A stretch of DNA of 64,000 nt from Motacilla alba alba (GCF_015832195.1 NC_052021.1:3162001-3226000), one strand, 5' to 3'; positions 13,019 through 27,666 are shown, counted from the stretch's first letter. Program-made: numbers and translations. The notes: a model not told the origin generated them from the letters alone.

Positions 13019-16000
13019 TGAAGGCTGCAAATTTGCAAGCTCCTTTGTCACTGTGTTTTCTATCAGCTCAGAAAAAGGAATTCCCTTTACCTGGAGTAAA
13101 TTTTTAAGGTGAATTTGCTCCAAGGGAAAGCAAGAGTGGGTTTTGGTCTGTCTCCTAACATTTGTTTTCTCTAATCATGCTCGTGTTTTCCAAGGTTTTA
13201 CAGGGGAGGCACTGCATTCATTCCCAGTGTTGCAGCCCTCTGGCTGCCCTGGGAAGAAAAGAGTACACAAGGACTTGAAAGAGACTCCAAGCTCCAACAC
13301 CTAAGAGACAACACTTCACACAGAACACTGCTGTTTCATCAGTCTCCCACTGCCTGTCTCGTTACCTCAAAGGAATGGGAAATTAATTACTCCAGAGCCA
13401 GGAAGGCTGGATGTGTCAGAGCTCCTAATGATATTCAGGTACCTTCCAGTGCTCACAGCCAACTCATCTCACAGCCAAAGAGGGGTGGGGGAAGCAAAAC
13501 ACCCAATTAAGAGCAGATGAAGGCACTTGTTCACTCCTTTCAGTAGGTGTAGTTCACTTCCCAATTGCCTCCTGCATAATTACACCTAGAGGTGCTCCCT
13601 GTCACTCCGCATCTGCTCTTGCGGTGCATTATTTTGGCAGCTCCATTCACGCCACTGGGCTTGGATCTCCAGTTTGGGGATGTGATTTTCCAAGTGTGGG
13701 GGATTACAAAAGCAATCAAGCACTCACACTCCCATTTTTAGGTTAATTCCTTTGGGTTAAAGGCTTGCAGTTGGCAAAACCTTTCACTAGAGGAGGCAGA
13801 GTTTACACTGATTTCAAACTAGTGCAATCAGTAATTCCTGCAGTATCACCTCCCCTCAAGGAGGGCTGCCTTGGCCAAGAATACAAAAAATAGACTTTAA
13901 ACAAAGCCAGGCTTTTATCGGGCCATCAGGTGTGTGCTGGAGCACAGACACCAGCCCTAGCAACAACTTCAGCAGAAATATTGCTGTCCCACAGGCCAGG
14001 CTGGTGTTTTCTGCAAGGCTGAACTCAGCAAAACACCTGCCAAGCACTGGAGACAGGTTAAAAAACCAAAAAAACAGGGTAAGCATCAATCAAAGTCACT
14101 TAAGAAGCAGAGCAGCTCCTCACTGGCCTTGACTTCACCCTTTTGACAGTTCAAAAAACTCCCAAACAGGATATTCGAGTAGGGCTGAGCAGCCAATCAC
14201 AGGAAATTAATTTTATATTCTGCTAGAGGGAATGAGGCAGCTTCTTTCCAGCTGAGAGCATGGAATTATTTGGCACCAAGCGGCTCCATCCCAGAAGCTG
14301 TGACAGCAGCTGCACAGCCCCTCTCAGTAGGGTAAGTTCATCTCTCCTTTGTCTCAAATCCATTCTAGTCTATCTCCAATTCTACCAACTGCCTGGAGAA
14401 ATAGAAGCTCCCAGGAGGATTTGAGGTCACCACGACACAACATTCTCTTCCATGTAAATAATTTTGCAAAGCATCAAGGACAGGACAAGGCCAGCACCAC
14501 AGCACAGCCCAGGCTGGACGGGACCTCCCAGACACCTGAAGCTGCTCTCCTCTTTTCCTCCAGCTTTAACAGGGAACATAACAGCTCAAAATATCTCCAG
14601 CAGCCTCTGGAAGGGAGAACATCTGTCCTTATCCAGGGATGTGACAAACGGATGGCGACCACAGCTTTTATCTGCCCAAAGCAGGAAGGGCAAGTTAAAA
14701 ACCCAAACTCCCCTTCTTAACTGTCCCTGAAGCTCAACTGAGCCTACTCATCTGCTTTTATAAAAATATTGTTCCGCTGCAAGAAGGACCTTCTTATTTT
14801 TTAATAAATGCTGTTTAGAAGAGATTTATTGACAAGAATTATTATTATTCTTAACAAGATGTGGCCAATGACAGCAATGTCTCATTAGTCCACATAATTT
14901 ATACCATTTCTAGAGCAAATTCCAAGAAAAACTCTGAGACCAAACATTTTTCTTTTCAAGATGGAGACTCAGATAAGGTTTCCTGCCCAAGATATCTAGA
15001 GATGTCATTATTTTTCCAAGCTGCCTCTAATGAGTAATTTGAGGGGGAGGTTGTTTTTGTTTTGTTTTCAGAATCACAACCAGCGACGGCCTCCCTGTAA
15101 AGGAGAAAGAGGAATTCACAGCAAGTAGCTCTGGTGCCAATATTTCAAAAATAAGCAACTTGCATAATCTTGAAAGCATTTATGTGGAAGCTCTCCTTCA
15201 GGAAGAGGCCTTTGATGAGACTCTGGTTTTGACAGCAAGATCCTTATATGGATTCAAACCACACAAATCATTTTATACAGAGCACGATTGTAACACTGCT
15301 CACTAAGAACATGCTGAATGAATGGAGGCCACAACCGAAGATTCATGGAGGCCTTGGTGATCCTAACTTGAAAGTTTCATACCAGGAATACCAGAGGAGC
15401 TTGGCAGAGCTTTTGTTTTTATTTAGACACACACAGTTTTCCCAAGAACAAGCTCCCTGCCAAAAGAGCTCCCAGCCAGGGACGCTCCCAGGGCCCAGAG
15501 ATCAACAAGGAGTGACCAAGGATGAGGGGTTTGTGCTCTTCTGCAGGAGCTGGACCCCAACCCCCAGGAAAATGCACACATTTCCTGAGTGTTTATAATG
15601 GAAGCAAGATAAAGTGCCATTTCTGAGAAGTGACATTAGTGAGAACAGGGCGTTACATCAGTTTACCAGGCTGCAGTGCCCTGCCAGTGTGACAAGGAAA
15701 CCTTCATCTGCTGAAGCCACTCAGCACATCCCTCTGCACCTCATCTTTCCCTTTCCCCAGAGCCTCCCATCCAGGACAGGCTTCCTGTGCCTTCCCACGG
15801 CTGAGAACCACATGGAACCACACAGAGCTAAAGCAGAACAAGCTTCTGGCAACAAACCCTAGACAGCAGCCCCAACATCTCAATTTCTCTTCCGCTTTAG
15901 GAGGAAAATGCAAGCAGAAGACCTGGTGTATTTATGGCATAGCAGTTGTGCTCCCCAAACCCCTAGGGAGAAAACTGGCTGGAAAGCATGAGCACAGGCA

Positions 16001-17410
16001 CCAGGAAAACACCCAAAGTGACCGTAGAGCTGTGCACTGTAGCTGCTTGTGCTTCCCTGGTGGGCAAACAGGACAGCACTCCCCCTGTTCCTAAGGGCTC
16101 CGAGCTCCCGTGCCAGACGTGGAGTAACTCCAGGAGCCAGCACAGGGCTCCCGGAGAGCACACTGAGGAGAACGAAAGCTCAATGAGTGTTTTGACAGGC
16201 TCTGAACACAAGAGAAAAATGAGGCAACAAAAAAGCTGCGTTCAGAACTGTCTGGAGAACTTCTGGATTTCCATTGTATTTTTGTGTAACACTACATGAA
16301 GCTCCACCAAACACCAGAGCATGGCTGCCATAATTAATTTCACTTGTCAACAGTTAGATGTGGACATTCCCCGTCTCACTGAAATGAGAAATGTGATTTA
16401 CAGTTCCTTTGTCACCTGTTAAATCAGAGACTATGCATTAAGCAGGATTAAACTGTGTCATTTTTGCCAAAAGTAACATCATTATTACAGCCACAGGGAC
16501 TCACAGAGGAAATCCATTCTCCACAGGATTTTTTTCCTGTGAAAACGATGCTAAGCATTTAAAAATTATCTATAATACATAGGTGTTCTGCATAAACTTC
16601 CCTGCCTGGGTACCACATTTGAATTGGAGAGCTCCAGCAGCGCTCAGCAGTAAAGTCTGACAAATCTTTTCTGCCTCTTAGAAGAATATTTGTCCAGATG
16701 GAGACCTCATGCTGCAAAAGGCTTTGTCCTGTCTCAGTAAAACGCCCAAAAGCAACACTTGCTCCCCCCAAACCTGGAGACCACTCAGCCTGGGAGGTTT
16801 CTAGGAGCAGCAGAGGGAAGGAGAGCAAGGAGCAGGGACCCACGAGGTCACTCCAACAGGATCCTCCTGGCTGAAAGAGCTGCCCTGTTCTTGGATGTGC
16901 CAGGCTTTTTATTGACAGCTGCTGCAGGAAGGCTGGACAGGGACAACACAAGAACCAGAATTTCTGCCTCAGAAACCCAGAGAGCAGCTGATCTACAGCA
17001 AAAGGTAAAAAAGGGGACAGGAGGCTGCTCTGTCAATAATCTAGGAACAAAACTGAGGGGTGGAAGCAGCTGTGGTTCAGGCACTGTGCAGCACCACCAC
17101 ATCAGAACAACTTTTCTGTCTCTGAGACAACTCCATTACTCACAAGTCTGGATCCATCTGTTCCCATTAGAGTGTAAAATGCCTCAGTGTGACCCCTGCA
17201 CAGTTCCTTATTGCCACACACATCTGTTCTTCCTCTAGTCAGCCTTCCCATCACCCCACCCCAGAGCAGCTATAAAATACACACATCTAAGCAAAAAAAA
17301 AGCACCCTGCAGCTGGCAACCACAGCCTCACCATTTAGTCCACATGAATTTCTAGGAAAGCACATAAAGCAAAGTGTTTGAAACAGCTTTCCTACTTCCA
17401 AGGTGCTGCA

Positions 17411-17450
17411 AAGAAAGAAAGAAAAAAAAAAAAAAAAGAAAAAAAAAACC
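17411..17450. repeat. (GAAA)/poly(A) purine tract
   Basis: Forty bases of GAAAGAAAGAAAAAAAA-type sequence on the plus strand. Confidence 0.9.
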
Positions 17451-17744
17451 TTCTCCCACGCAACTCCTCTGGCTGCTGCAAAATCCTGCTAAACCTGAGC
17501 TAGGCTGCAGCCAGTGGGGAGCTCTGACCAGTCCTGCAGGGCTCCCAGGCCACCAGCACAGCCTGTGCTTCTGGAGGACACTTCCTGAAGCATCCAACCT
17601 GACAGCTCTGCTCCTCTGTCCAACAGCCTGGTAACTCCAGCAGTAATCACCCTCCACAGCACCCTCATGCTGCCTCAGGTTTTAGCTTTTCTATTTTTCA
17701 GATTCTGTGCTGCTTTAGTGTGCAGTTCTGAGCTTCACATTAAG

Positions 17745-18125
17745 GGATGGTGAGCTCTCTGCACAGAGCAGGGAGACAAAACCATTCCTTCTCCAGCTGG
17801 GGACCAAGGACAAATGATCCAAATCTCAGACCCAAGAGCATCAACAACATGGGCTGGAGAGAGAAAAACAAGGATGGGACTGCATGGGCTGGAGCTGTAA
17901 CTGGACAATGAACTCCAAGATGCAAAGGGAGCAGAACTGATCAAAGTGAGAGACCCTGTGACCAGGCGTGCATTTTGTGACCATTTCACCCTGGGTGCAG
18001 CCCTGGCTGGGCTCTTGTGCTGCCCAAGGTGGATCCATGGATCCTTTTAATAAATCCCTGCTTTATCCTTTAGCTCTGTCTGGCCTCTGCTCTAGGGCAG
18101 CCTTCACAAGGCATCACTCAGACCT
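17745..18125 (+). mobile_element. Probable LTR fragment of an avian endogenous retrovirus
   Basis: The 3' part has typical LTR organisation: GGCTGGGCTCTTGTGCTGCC, a polyadenylation signal AATAAA at 18049-18054, then CCCTGCTTTATCCTTTAGC and CTGTCTGGCCTCTGCTCTAG. The 5' boundary is approximate, no open reading frame of note is present, and the family name is not claimed. Confidence 0.5.
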
Positions 18126-18334
18126 CTGAGCACTGCCAAAGGACTGGAGAGCTCTGAAGAGGGAGTAAAACTCTGGTGTGGGAAAGCACAACTGCTATGA
18201 GTGCAGGGGACAATAAGCAGGTAAATAACCCAGCCAGGAGCATCAGCTTAGCAGGTCAGGCAGCTGGGGAATTCATGGCAAGGCTCCCTCTGATTCTCCA
18301 TGGGTTTTCTAAGCTCTAAATATCATCCAGTCCC

Positions 18335-18487
18335 CTCCAGATACAATCGTGGAATGGTGTGGGTTGGAACAGACCTTAAAGCTCATCTCATTCCATGCCC
18401 TGCCATGCTACTTGATGATCCCAGGGTGCTCCAAGCACCATCCCCCCTGGACTTGGACACTTCCAGGGATGGGGCAACCTCAACTAA
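18335..18487 (-). mobile_element. CR1 LINE 3' fragment
   Basis: Reverse-oriented CR1 end: TGGAATGGTGTGGGTTGG, GACCTTAAAGCTCATCTC and CACTTCCAGGGATGGGGC in the order expected for the minus orientation. Confidence 0.8.
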
Positions 18488-21400
18488 ATAATCCTGATAA
18501 ATCATGAAGCTGCCAAACTTCTATTCCACATACAATCCCGTGCCCAACATCATCTGGCTTTGCAGTCATGAGCAACAGGCTTGAACAGAGGCAGCCTCAC
18601 ACACTTCACTGGTCCCAGTCTGCCAATTAGGCTTCTTACAAAATCACCCAAATCACATTTCTGCAAGTAGAATTTATCCCAAAGATTATGGCAATAGCAC
18701 GGGGGAAAAAATGAACAGTAGCACTGAAAACCAGAAATCACAGTCATGCATTAGTAAAATTGCACCAAAACTCTCACCCAGCACATGAGGAAAGCATGTC
18801 TGGATCCTGTCCTGTATTTCAGGAACCCCTCTGTTGCAGCTTTGGTAGACCTTGATAGAACCCCCAACAAAAGAAGGAAACCAAAACCAATGAAAAAGCT
18901 CCCTCAAATCATCAATACCTAATGTCCCCCACGATCTGTTCAAAGGACACAAGGGGAGGCACCAGGAGATAACACCAACCCGAAAAGAAACAAACCAACC
19001 CACACAAGTCTGAACATCCTCACACTATTTACAGGCACACAAATCTCTCTGCACATTGATAAAGTCTCTGATTTTGGTGAATTTGCAAGAGATTGGGGCT
19101 ATAGGGGGCTAAGGCTGGACACATCCTGCCTGCCCAGCCCAGCCAGCGGCCCCAAGGAGAGGCCCAGGCTCACCTGAGATCACTGCTATTATACAGACTT
19201 GGATTATAGATGTCTAATCCTGATCTTCATTTAAAAACTACTAAGAAATCCCTTTCTATTGCACCTACACTTAGACGTGTTTCCAGGGGCAGGAAAAAAA
19301 AAAAACCAAAAACCAAACCCAGACAATACCTTGCAGGTATAAACATCCAGCCCAGGATCAGCAAAGATCTACAGACCTCCAAATCCCAAGGAATAATTGA
19401 CTGGTGCTGTCCTAACAAGTGCACAGCCACAAATATTTGCCCACACCTTCCTCCACGTGTTTACCTGCAAACAAATTGGGCACTGAAATCAAAGTCTGGA
19501 GCAGGTGGGCTTGGTTCAGTCAGCTTTATCAATCTGGAATCTGTTCTCCAGAGCACGCTACCAGGTTTATGTGTGCATTTAACATGAAAATTGTGTGGTT
19601 TTTCAGGTGATAAACAGTTCACACACCAATGCCAAAGTGATTCTCAGCTTATGAAGATATGGGTAAAGTTCTCCCTGGTTTAGCTTGTGGAGGAAATGAA
19701 CTTGGGGGAGCCTAAAGGAACTAAGAGCACTCATTAAAAAAAAAAAAAACACTCCCTCTGCTTCCTGATAAAACACTTCCCTCTCCAGAGATCAGCATGT
19801 GAACCATGTTTATCACCTGAAAAATCACACAAGTTTTGCTTCCATTTTGAACAGGTCTGATACAGTCTGGGCTGAGGGTTTTAGTGTTGGGTTTTTTTTC
19901 CCTGCTACATGTCTGTCAAACTGAGCAAGGTGCTCACTTTGACCTGAATAAAGCAAAACTGAGTCACAGCTGAAAAAGGCAACATTCCTTATCTGCACTT
20001 ATCCCACTGCATCAGGGACTCCAGCCTGAAACACCTCAGGAAGGAAAGATAACAGCAAAGAAAGAAAACCTCTCATGTTTGTAAACTGTGTCCAAATACA
20101 AATGTTGTGTTACTCGTGCCAAACAGACTGAGGGAGAAGCAAACCACCGTGCACCTGTAATGTCAAACCCCAGCGTAACACCAGGGCAGCAGCTGCACTT
20201 TGGAGCCAAGAACATTGCTTTTAACCCAACTGACACGTTCACATTCCCCCCTACTGCCAAAACCCACCACAAAAGCAAGGTAGAGAACAGAGGAGTTTCT
20301 AAAGCATGGTGGGTTTTTTAGGTTTTGGTTTTATAAAAATCATTCAGAACCATTTCACTGAACAGAACTTGTCCCAGATACTTGACCTGCTACAGAATAT
20401 CAGCCAAGTCCCTTCCCAGTCAGGGCAGCCCACAAGCCAAGGAATAAATCCACCTTAGACAAGGCAAAAGCCTTCATGCCATCAGATACTTGAGAGTATT
20501 TCTTGCAGTCTGAGACAGGAACAGACAAGCCATGAAAGGCTTCTCCATGAATTCCACCCCTAACCCTTGCACTGCTTAGAGAGGAGACAGAGGTCAGGGG
20601 GTCCCACTGGAGGGTCTGTGTGTTTCCACAGGCTCAGGTGGGTGCACAAATGCTTTCCTGCTCAGCCACAACGGCACAGAACTGAGCAAGAGACCGCCAG
20701 CCATCCAAAATGTACAGCTGGTACATAAATACAGGCCCAGCCTAAAATTTCAGGCTGTCAACAAAACTGCCAGCACACCCCCTGGAAAAGCAAGTCAGGG
20801 ATGTTCCAGCAGCAAAGGAGGGTGCAGGTAGGATTAATTGTCATAGTACTCAGAGGTTCTACAAACAGCAAACACTCATCCAATTCAGCCCTGAATGTAA
20901 ATCCATCCTCCTGCTCCTGCTGTTTATAGCCTCGGAGCTATAAAAACTCCCTCCTTACCTCCTGCTCAGCCTTCAGGAAAGCGAGTATCTTCAAAAGAGG
21001 AAAGACAAACCCACCCCAAGAATTACATCTCGCCAACAAGCTGGCTCTGGCTGAGTGTGAGATATTCCAACAAAACAGTCTCACCACAGAGAATGCAACT
21101 GTGCATTCTGGGCTGAAGGCACAGGGAGGAAAGGAGGAGGCAGTCCTAAGCCAGGAAAGCTGAATTTTTTTGCCATTATTTGTCATTGAAAAAATTGCAG
21201 ACTGCCATCACCTGTCAGGTCAGACATGAGGAAGGTGAATGGTTTGATTGGTAAAAGGCAGGGTGCTGGAACCCAAGATGATTTTCTGCTCAAACACTCA
21301 TTTCTAGGAAAAACTCCCAATTACTTTCTCTTTCAGGGTTGCCTGAATTGAAAAAAGAATGTGGTGTTTTGACAGTCCTTCAGAGGAGCAGACCATCAGC

Positions 21401-24400
21401 TCCTTTCAGTGTTCAGAAGCTTAACAGCCATCTAAGGCACAGCCTGAAGAGGGACAATTATGATGATAATTCCCCTGAATCTGTCTAAATGCCTACAAAA
21501 GGAACACTTTAAATAAAAGCTTTCACTTGGGCAAATATCCAGCCAGTTCCCCAGCAAGACAGAGCTCTAAAAACAATTCCATGGTGAATGTGAATTCATA
21601 GACTTAAGAATTTTCCTGTACACTTAAAATCCCTCATGCAAAAAGCCAGAGGCCTATGATGAAATGAACTGGTCTCCATATCGACCTCATTCAGAAATGC
21701 CACAACAATTTCCCTTATCAGCAGATAATGAAAAACCTATAAACTGCTTCTCAACCATCATAATTCATACTGCCTTTTCTATTACTATTCAAAAATTTAT
21801 CAGTCATTGCTAACCTTAAACAAATGCAGATAAATGCTGCTTTTTGAACAAATCCCATCTATTTTCTCCCAAATTATTTTTCAGTCATGCTTCCCAGTTA
21901 ACAGGAGGATACATCCAATGTAGTCAAAATCCTTTTGGATTCAGGTGCAATTTTTCAAGTTATTCTCCAACCACACTCCCAGCTCACACCTTTGATGCAG
22001 CTTTAAGAACAGGTTATTTTCTTTCTCCATTTTACATGTCATGTAAAGTACCCCAGAATCTCCTTGCCATGGACACTGAAACTTGAATCAATGATAATAT
22101 TCAACACCTCTTAAGACATAGCCAAGAGCTGAAATCTTTAAAAACCTGGAAGTCTTGGGTAGTATTTTCATGCTGGTAGAAAAAAGGGTGAAGATCAGGA
22201 TGTTAAAATATGGAAGGGAGGAAGAGAAAGATGCCAGCAGAGCACAAATAACACGGCAGGGGTGGGAGGGAAGCAGTGAAGAACCTCATTAGTCAGGCAG
22301 TCAATTAATTAAAGTGTGAAGAGAACAGCACTGCCCAACTCCAAAATGCAATTACTTGGGACTAGAAGCATCCAGCCCCAGAACCCAGGCACTTCCAGAC
22401 AAATAAAGATTTACAAGGCCTTAAGCAACCTGAGGTGGCATTGAATCCTCCACAAAGGTGGAAGCTGCCAAGCTGCAAGGAGTCCCTCCAACAAAAAACC
22501 ACCCAGTCATTCCCAACAACTGTTCAGGTTTACTGCTGATTAACAGCCACAAACTTGCAAATTTTGACCTCCTTCCAGCTTGAACACTGACTAAACCATG
22601 ATAAGGATAAATCAAAATATCTTAACTTCCTTCAAGATGATCCAGTTCTTCAGTCTGAAAGCTCCCAGTGCAGGAACCCACAGGGGTGGGCTCAGACACC
22701 AACACATGGCCAAGCGAATGAGCACCACCCAGCCCTGGACACCAGGTCTAACCCATCAGGTGTGACTGGTTAACCACTTCTTTGCCCATCAGAAGATGAC
22801 GAGCCCCAGCTGAAAGTCCTAATTGGCTGCAATTTCAGCTAAGAATTTAACCATGGTAACTTTTCAAACCACAATACCACCCACTGGTACTTGGATTTAT
22901 CCCAGTGCCTTTTAAACCTTGAATCATCTGACTGTGAATTTCATTTGAGTTTTCATTCCCTCCAACTCTCACACAGTCAGGGCCACCAAAATCATTCAGG
23001 AGCTGCGTCCCATGTTCAGGCACAGCTTCCACACCCTGCCTGGCAAAAGGAGGAAAAGGAAACCCATTCCACGAGCTCGTTTTGAAGAGGGAATGTCTCC
23101 ATTAATTACATCTAATTAAATCACCAAGGTACACCTGCAGTAACACCCGGTCCCAGGGGGTCGCTCAGGCACTAAACCCTGGATTTTTGCTGGCATTACA
23201 CAGAAACTTCCAAGAAATCCACACATATTTATCTTGCAAAGAACTTAGTTTTACCAATTTTAGTGTTGTTGAAACAGGTAACTTTGCTACTCCTTCAACA
23301 ACAGGGAGGGCTCCTCAGCAGTTCTTGCTCAGGTGATTAAAATTGTGTGAAAATTCATTAACTCTTTCTACACAAAATGAACATTCAGTGTAAGACAAGC
23401 TCACAGAGGCCCTGCATTGTCATACCTCTGCTGATAAATATTCCTGCTGCAGCAGCCCTACTCCCGGTTGGTAAATACTTGTAAGACCCCACACAGACTA
23501 TCATGGAAAAAAACAAGATACATGTAACTTCAGGTTTAGTAGAATTTTGTCATGAGAACAGCAACTTGACATTTTTAAGAAAGCCTTAAACAAAACATCT
23601 GCTAGCGACAACTGTTTAGATTTCTATCTCTAAGAAAAGCCAGATAATTCTGCCCACACTATTTCCTTGAAAAAGTGACAGCAGCATTTTAATATTCACC
23701 TCTTTGTTAGCTTGAAAACCAAGAATAAAACTGACTTTGTACACAAAAAGGAATTTTTAATCACCATTTCCAGTGGCCTATCACACATAATCCAAGCAGC
23801 AGACAAATATTTGTGTGCCTTTACCTTTATTTACTTTATCCAACTACTCGCATAGTTAAAAAAGCATTTCTTTGTCCCTCACCCTACCAGTACAAAAGAC
23901 TCATTCTGATCCAAGTACTCACATAACCAAGACACCAAGCTGGTTATAAAGCTTCCCAATTTTTCTCCTGAATTGAGACTTTTTCATGGACTACTAAAGC
24001 ATAAACATGAGGAAAGTTATGTTTAAGTAACTGAAGTATACACAAGGGTAAGTGGAACAAAAAACACCCCTGACGTAGTTTTCAACTTTGTTAGGTACTT
24101 CTTTTGAGGTGGGGGAAAGGCTGGAGAAGAAAACAAGGCTTGGAAGGTAAAAACCTCATTTCCCCCAGGTCTGTCCTGCTGGTAAGTGGTGAATTCTCTC
24201 CCTGCAATAAGTTTACTCCCCCAGTTGCTGAGCATTCATAACACACACCCCAAGCTCTGGCCCGAGATGGGAAGGCTGGAAATGCCAGATAATTACAAAA
24301 CAACCCATTAGGTAACTTGGAAGGCCAATTGCAGCCCCAAAACTCCCCAGGCAGAAATAAGAGGCATCACTTACCACACGCTCCAGGCTGAGACAAGCAG

Positions 24401-24682
24401 AGAACTGAGGCAGCACCAGCAGAGAGAGGAAGGCTCTCCCACCTTTCTACTCTGCTCACCACCCTCACCTGGGCCCTGGTGCAGCTGCTCCTCAGCACAG
24501 TGCTCCACACCCAGCTGTTCCTCGTGCCAGGTGGGAATGATCCCTTCCAAGCCTCCAGGGTGGGGATGTCACCCACTGCCCAGCTGCTTCTGACTTGGCA
24601 CTGAGCTAAGCTGCTGGGGGGACACAAAAATTCCCATTGTGTTCTCCCTTGTGAATTATTTTTAAACACAAGTCCCCTGCTA

Positions 24683-25033
24683 CAGGCTGGGAAAGTTCAG
24701 CCTGGAGAAGAAAAAGCTCCACGGAAACCTGGAGCTCCTTCCAGTTAAAAAGGGGTTTATAAAAAAGAGGGAGAGTGACTTTCTACAACTGCATGGAGTA
24801 AGAGGACAAGGGGGAATGGCTTCAAACCGACAGAGGAGAGATTTAGATGGGATATTGGGCAGGAATTGTTACCTGTGAGGGTGGGCAGGCCCTGGCACAG
24901 GGTGCCCAGAGCAGCTGTGGCTGCCCCTGGATCCCTGGCAGTGCCCAAGGCCAGAATGGACAGAGCTTGGGCAACCTGGAATAGTGGAATCCAGCCCTTA
25001 AATGGGGATGGACTGGGATGGGTTTTAAGGTCA
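24683..25033 (+). mobile_element. CR1 LINE 3' fragment (5' part, split by an LTR)
   Basis: Contains TTCAGCCTGGAGAAGAAAAA, GGGGGAATGGCTTCAAACC, GATATTGGGCAGGAATTGTT, GGCCCTGGCACAGGGTGCCC and the GATCCCTGGCAGTGCCCAAG core. It breaks off at TTTTAAGGTC near 25033, and the expected 3' tail reappears at about 25504. Confidence 0.85.
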
Positions 25034-25503
25034 ATGAGGGAAATGGATTTATAGAAAATTCTCCAAGCCTGACAGAAGGCTCACACAGTGTGTGCATCTG
25101 TATGCAAACCCTGAGATAAGAAATGCTGACTTAGAAACGCCATGGAACAGGACAGACATTGTGGAGAGAGAAATGGAACCAGAAACAAGGTTCAAAGGAT
25201 GGCCTTGCAAATGAGGCTGGATGCTTTGGAGAAACAGAACTGTGAAAGATGCATTGTAGTGGGACCCAGGAGGGGCAGTTTTAGATGATTGGCTTTAAGG
25301 CATTTACAGCATGGTGTGGCTAAAGCTGATAGGCCAAGAAACACTTGTAATGTAATTAGGAAATGGTTGGCTTCTGATTGTGCTGGTGTGAATTATAACA
25401 TCTGTATTGTCTCACCCTTCACATGAGACTGAAAATGGAGTAAAAGCTTTTTAAATGACTCTCAGTTGCCCCATCTCTGGGTCAGAAAAGAGTTCAGTCC
25501 GAC
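25034..25503 (+). mobile_element. LTR-like insertion (solo LTR of an avian endogenous retrovirus) inside a CR1
   Basis: About 470 bp of non-CR1 sequence separates two adjoining parts of one CR1 3' end. It has LTR character: segments such as AATGCTGACTTAGAAACGCC and a right end reading TCTGGGTCAGAAAAGAGTTC then CCGACA. No coding sequence is present. Family and exact ends are uncertain; I saw no clear target-site duplication. Confidence 0.55.
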
Positions 25504-25541
25504 ACCGTCCAGCCCAGACTGTTCTGGGATTCTGTGATACA
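25504..25541 (+). mobile_element. CR1 3' tail (continuation of the fragment at 24683)
   Basis: CCGTCCAGCCCAGACTGTTC followed by TGGGATTCTGTGATAC is the normal CR1 terminus and resumes where the left part stopped. Confidence 0.7.
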
Positions 25542-26796
25542 TTAGCAAAGCTGTTAACTGGTTTAATCTCCATCCTAACATTTGGGGATTTTTGTCTTAA
25601 AACATCAAAACTTGGTAAACAAATCTTGTCTAGACAGCACACAGAGAAAGTACCCAGTTAAACAGTGCAGTGGTAGAAGAGGCACACAATGGCAGAAGGG
25701 ACAAACTCCCCTCCTGGGAGGTGCAGGAAAAGAGGAACACTTCCCCGGGCAGTAAGGAGCTCTGCCCTTCAAGCTCCCTGCTCTTTCCTCAAGCACTCAC
25801 AAATTGCCTCCTTTTCTGCACCCCTCACATACAAATCAAGCTCTAACCCTGCTGCTCCCAAGCACAGCCCCAAGTGCAGATTTGACCCCTCGGAGACTCT
25901 TCCTAAAGCTCAGGAAAGCAATAGTACATTGGAGTATGTCATTATTTTTTATGGCCCTGCTGCACAAGTGGAATTTTTATGGCTGGTATTATCAGTTGAA
26001 GGAAAACTGCTCTGAAAAGACAGCTGTATATTAAGTGTTATGTATCTATACTGAGTAAATGTAACACTAATTACATTTTTTCCCCCATTGAGTGGCATTA
26101 AATCACAATCCATTCCTACTTATCCCCCAGGAAGCCACATAAGCTGCATTAAGACACCCAGTTCCCAGCCAGCCCAGTGTCCATCTGTCTGCAGGGATGC
26201 TCAGCAGCTAAAGCTCCTTCTTCACAGCTCACACTTGCAACAGGAACTCTGCAATCCCAAAGAGAGTTTCCAAATGGCAAATTTAATGTCAGAGGCCAGA
26301 AGTCCTCCAAGAGGTCCAAACAGCCCTTTGCTTTGGAAGGGACTCACAATCACCACTCAAAGGGCAGCGATTCTTAGAAACTAAATATTTACTCACAAAA
26401 AACCTGAGAGAATCCCCACAGCCTTCCTTGAAAAGCTCTTCTGCATCCAGGCAAGGAAAGGTTCATAAAGGCAAATCCTCTGCTTGCACAGGAACTGCAA
26501 AAATTCCTTCCTCTGAGGCCCCTCTGCCAGTGGAGACCACGGGGGCACCCTGCAGCTGCTGCTCCCCAACCCATGCTGACCCTCCTGAGAAGCACCAGCT
26601 CTCCTCCTGCACACCTTCACTGACTGAGGGACACGGAAACTCCAGGTTTTGCCATCCTCCAAGCCAAATATTAACTTTCCCCACCGCAAACAGATGTAAA
26701 TCAGAGCATCCTACAACTGCAAGCACAAAATCTGTGAGGCTGTGCATGGTCCAGTGTTCTCAGTTTTGTGATGGATGCCTGGCAAAGCAGCTCTGC

Positions 26797-26850
26797 CAAA
26801 AAAAAACAAACAAACAAAAAAAACCCCAAAAAAAAACCCAAAAAAAATCC
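26797..26850. repeat. A-rich (CAAA)/(AAAACCCC) low-complexity tract
   Basis: Runs of A separated by CAAACAAAC and CCCC, with no recognisable retroposed body attached. Confidence 0.85.
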
Positions 26851-27666
26851 TAAACATTTGAGGAAACCGAGAGAGGGAAAAAAAATTCATGGTGGCCCTA
26901 AAACTCAAAAGATACAAGTCATTTTTCACTGTCTCGACTGTGAAATAATCAGCAAAATGTAAAGAATTTAGAAAATTACAAGAAAGCTGGAAATATTTTG
27001 AGGCTGAAGCTCTGCTCAGTTCACTGCCTGGGATCTGTTAGCAGGATCCATTTAAACCTGCACTCTGCCAGATGACTGTCTCACTGACACTAATTCCAGA
27101 TTATTTTTCTAAACTAGGATAATCTTAACACAAGCACAGTAAAGAGCAGATGTTTGTCTGGAAATCAGTTCTCTTCAAAGCTGTCTTTTGAACATCAGTT
27201 GCAACCTATTCTGAGTGAAAACTGCCCCCAGAAGTCTGAGGCTCCCCCAAAACCTCTCAGTGGGAGTGTAGGAATTAAGAGCAGAAGCAACAATTGGTCC
27301 AAAACGAATCACCAGGCAAAGGTCTAAAGGAGATGACTCAACCAACTATGCTCTCAAACACGGTTGTTTAATTTTTGCTATTTCACTTGCATTCTCTTAC
27401 CATTTTTTTGCTAACTATTGATCAAAAAACTAATTTGTAGAAATGTAAAACCATGCAGAGAGGGATTAATGGCTCCTGCTGGTTGAAGCAGAGATTTTAC
27501 ACCTCTACATTTCCTGCTTGGGTTTGTGCCTTAGAAACTAAACTTGGTGGAAGACAGAAGAAAAGGGAGAGGACAGGGAGAAAGTTATTTATCACTGGAG
27601 GCTCTGGAGTGCTAAATCAGCACATCACATAAAATTAATCTTGCTGGCCACTGGTCCTTAGCCTTA

